NCBI RefSeq assembly: GCF_012939955.1
Contig: NZ_SPMY01000024.1
Location: 16,578-80,577, forward strand
DNA: 64,000 nt
From: Candidatus Accumulibacter phosphatis
Lineage (GTDB): Bacteria; Pseudomonadota; Gammaproteobacteria; Burkholderiales; Rhodocyclaceae
Reading direction: 5' to 3'
The position numbers and the translations under genes are program-made. Shown here piece by piece: positions 62,600 through 64,000 of the stretch. The notes below the pieces were generated by a model. It did not search any database. It was not told where the DNA came from and worked only from the letters and a program-made list of their open reading frames with translations. The stretch's first letter is position 1; each line of letters opens with the position of its first letter.

Positions 62600-62998
62600 C
62601 TACACTGGAAATCTCTCGAAATAAGGAAGTTCATGAATATGCTCCATCCACTCCAGCCGTTCGGCCGTCTGTATTTGCACTGTTGGTGGTAGTGCCTCCG
62701 GATGGTCAAGCGTTGAGGACTGTACGTCGACAATTCCAGGGAGTACGTCTGCATTCCGGTAGAACAACCCGCTTCCGCAGTCAGCGCAGAAACTCCGCAT
62801 GGCAGTACCTGACGAGTTAATCGTCTTCGGCTGCCCTTTCGTCAGGGTCAAGGCAGTTTCTGGAAACATTGCCCAAGCCACCATGGGCGCGCCTGCGCTT
62901 CGTCGGCAGTCGCTGCAGTGGCACAAGGCAACGACCTTTGGTTCACCCGAGAGCTGATATCGAATGGCGCCACATAAGCACTGTCCAGAGTAAGTCAT
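62600..62998 (-). CDS. GFA family protein
   Basis: The 132-aa product carries the zinc-binding pattern of glutathione-dependent formaldehyde-activating (GFA) proteins: CLCGAIRYQLSG, CHCSDCRRSAGAPM and FCADCGSGLFY. GFA-fold proteins are common in integron cassettes; most have no proven substrate. It is the first gene of the visible array and is followed by attC site C. Confidence 0.88.
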   Translation of the reverse strand: MTYSGQCLCGAIRYQLSGEPKVVALCHCSDCRRSAGAPMVAWAMFPETALTLTKGQPKTINSSGTAMRSFCADCGSGLFYRNADVLPGIVDVQSSTLDHPEALPPTVQIQTAERLEWMEHIHELPYFERFPV

Positions 62999-63082
62999 AA
63001 CGGAAACTCCTTGGTATTCTACGAGTAGTCACCAAACGCGAATCAGGTTCAATAAATCGATGAACTCATCGCAGCCTCAAGT

Positions 63083-63164
63083 GGCGAGATTCGGCGAGAT
63101 TCGGCGATATTCGGGGACAGACCACGGTTCGGAGATTCGGAGATTCGGGGACAGATCATGGTTT
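63083..63164. repeat. ATTCGGGGACAG direct repeats
   Basis: GAGATTCGGC occurs in tandem, then ATTCGGGGACAGACCACGGT (63109) and again ATTCGGGGACAGATCATGGT (63145). This phrase often flanks IS200-like or REP-associated transposase genes in proteobacteria; no transposase is present here. Confidence 0.5.
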
Positions 63165-63294
63165 AGAACCGGGTTTTGGGCGTCGTGAATGCGATCCTGG
63201 CTCCGGAAAACCGTGGTGCGTCGCCTGTTTCCGCTGTTTCCCGCCTCCCCTGTTTCCCGCCATCCTGAACGCGTGCCAAATCACAGGCGCCGAT

Positions 63295-63660
63295 CTACGC
63301 GGCAGGTTTGCTGGCGCGGGCCGGTGACTTGCGCTCGGATTTCTTCTTCAGGCCCAGCGAGGCGACCTGGTCGGAATTGGGGCCGAATTGGGCGATGACC
63401 TGGTCTTTGACGCCGAGAATGAGATTGTGATACTCCCACTGGATGGCAACGTTGGCGTCGCGAGCGGCGTTGAAGGCGTTCTCGGCGCGCAGCTCGGCTT
63501 CCTGGGCGGCGTGCAGGGCCTCGTTCTTGGCGGCCAGGGTGGCGAAACTGTAGGCCGGGTTGGCCGGGCTGTAATCGGTGATCGCCTTGACCGCCAAGAA
63601 GGTTCTTTCATCCGCCTGGAGTATTTCTGCCTGCAGACGAACGTTCTCGTTCTTTGCCAT
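63295..63660 (-). CDS. Hypothetical helical protein
   Basis: The 121-aa product is mostly helical: MAKNENVRLQAEILQADERT, FLAVKAITDYSPANPAY, then an Ala/Glu-rich coiled-coil-like stretch (NEALHAAQEAELRAENAFN) and GVKDQVIAQFGPNSDQVASL with a Lys/Arg-rich tail. It resembles a family of conserved small proteins of unknown function in environmental proteobacteria. A GGGAGAAAAAAA ribosome site precedes the ATG at 63660. Confidence 0.7.
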   Translation of the reverse strand: MAKNENVRLQAEILQADERTFLAVKAITDYSPANPAYSFATLAAKNEALHAAQEAELRAENAFNAARDANVAIQWEYHNLILGVKDQVIAQFGPNSDQVASLGLKKKSERKSPARASKPAA

Positions 63661-63875
63661 TTTTTTTCTCCCGGAAAGTGAAGTTGCCGAGGAGCGGATT
63701 ACCCTCGGAGAAGAGATTAGGACCGGGCCGCCAAAATTGTCAACACGTTTCGTGGCGCGTGCGCGCAGCGGCCACCGGGCCCGCTGATAATGCGCACAGC
63801 TTGATCCGTGCCGGCAATCTCTCCTGCCGAATCGGCTACTGCATGACCAGGGAGGCGGCCGCAGGCATCCGGGAG

Positions 63876-64000
63876 GCATCCCGACGCATCAGGGAAGCAT
63901 CGTTACGCCTCGTGGAAGCATCCCGACGCGTCAGGGAAGCATCGTGACGCCTCATGGAAGCATCCCGACGCATCATGGAAGCATCGTGACGCATCATGGA
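63876..64000. repeat. 21-bp tandem repeat running off the window
   Basis: GCATC recurs at 63876, 63897, 63918, 63939, 63960 and 63981, exactly 21 bp apart. Units alternate between GCATCCCGACGC and GCATCGTGACGC forms separated by TCAGGGAA or TCATGGAA. In the forward frame it would code REAS-type heptads but hits a stop at 63947. The array continues past the right edge. Confidence 0.8.

Noticed and set aside
63876..64000. CRISPR array
   Set aside because: The 21-bp units are contiguous and similar along their full length, with no unique spacers, and no cas gene is seen.

Overview
The window is GC-rich, tightly packed chromosomal DNA that looks betaproteobacterial, most likely Rhodocyclales and close to Candidatus Accumulibacter. 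The evidence is the neighbourhoods yicC/gmk/rpoZ/spoT, surE-pcm-nlpD-rpoS and dapA-bamC, a monomeric isocitrate dehydrogenase, a PEP-CTERM protein, and an frdABCD operon beside an rquA-like gene. This placement comes from gene content; no search was run.

Layout. 1-4.8 kb: housekeeping genes (hemW, rdgB, rph), a PP2C phosphatase/Ser-Thr kinase pair, and yicC. 4.85-11.56 kb: a small integrative element between yicC and gmk, with a P4-type integrase, an AlpA-like regulator, a CHC2 zinc-finger protein, a RepA-like ATPase and small unknown genes; related 12-bp repeats lie at both ends. 11.7-18.5 kb: small envelope proteins, then gmk, rpoZ, spoT, dadA, tatD. 18.6-22.8 kb: rquA-like methyltransferase plus frdABCD, a probable rhodoquinone-linked fumarate reductase module. 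22.9-29.9 kb: late flagellar genes on the minus strand (ycgR, flhB-like, fliK, fliT, fliS, fliD, flaG, fliC). 30-34.7 kb: a candidate sRNA, surE-pcm-nlpD-rpoS, mltB. 34.7-42.6 kb: moxR/DUF58/tgpA, a histone-deacetylase-family gene, dapA, bamC, an MBL hydrolase. 44.4-51.1 kb: late cobalamin genes (cobT, cobU, cobQ, cbiB, cobD, btuF) around a universal stress gene. 51.2-57.5 kb: an ArnT-like glycosyltransferase, a hydrolase, a ferric-reductase-like protein and icd. 58-64 kb: an accessory region with a fibro-slime PEP-CTERM protein, a group II intron remnant, a DUF6882-like/pentapeptide/TIR protein and three attC-like sites separating VOC, hicBA and GFA genes. It looks like an integron cassette array without its integrase.

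Genes that work together. RquA would make rhodoquinone, the low-potential electron donor for FrdABCD in anaerobic fumarate reduction. Late flagellar export, cap, chaperone and filament genes sit beside a c-di-GMP brake. NlpD (amidase activator), MltB and the transglutaminase operon concern the envelope. CobT, CobU, CobQ, CbiB and CobD build the lower part of cobalamin and BtuF imports corrinoids.

Caution: six genes (the 6.3-kb island gene, tatD, rquA, frdA, fliK, btuF) each carry a single-base frameshift in this sequence. Four of these lie at homopolymers. Consensus sequencing error is the simplest explanation, though real decay or phase variation cannot be excluded.
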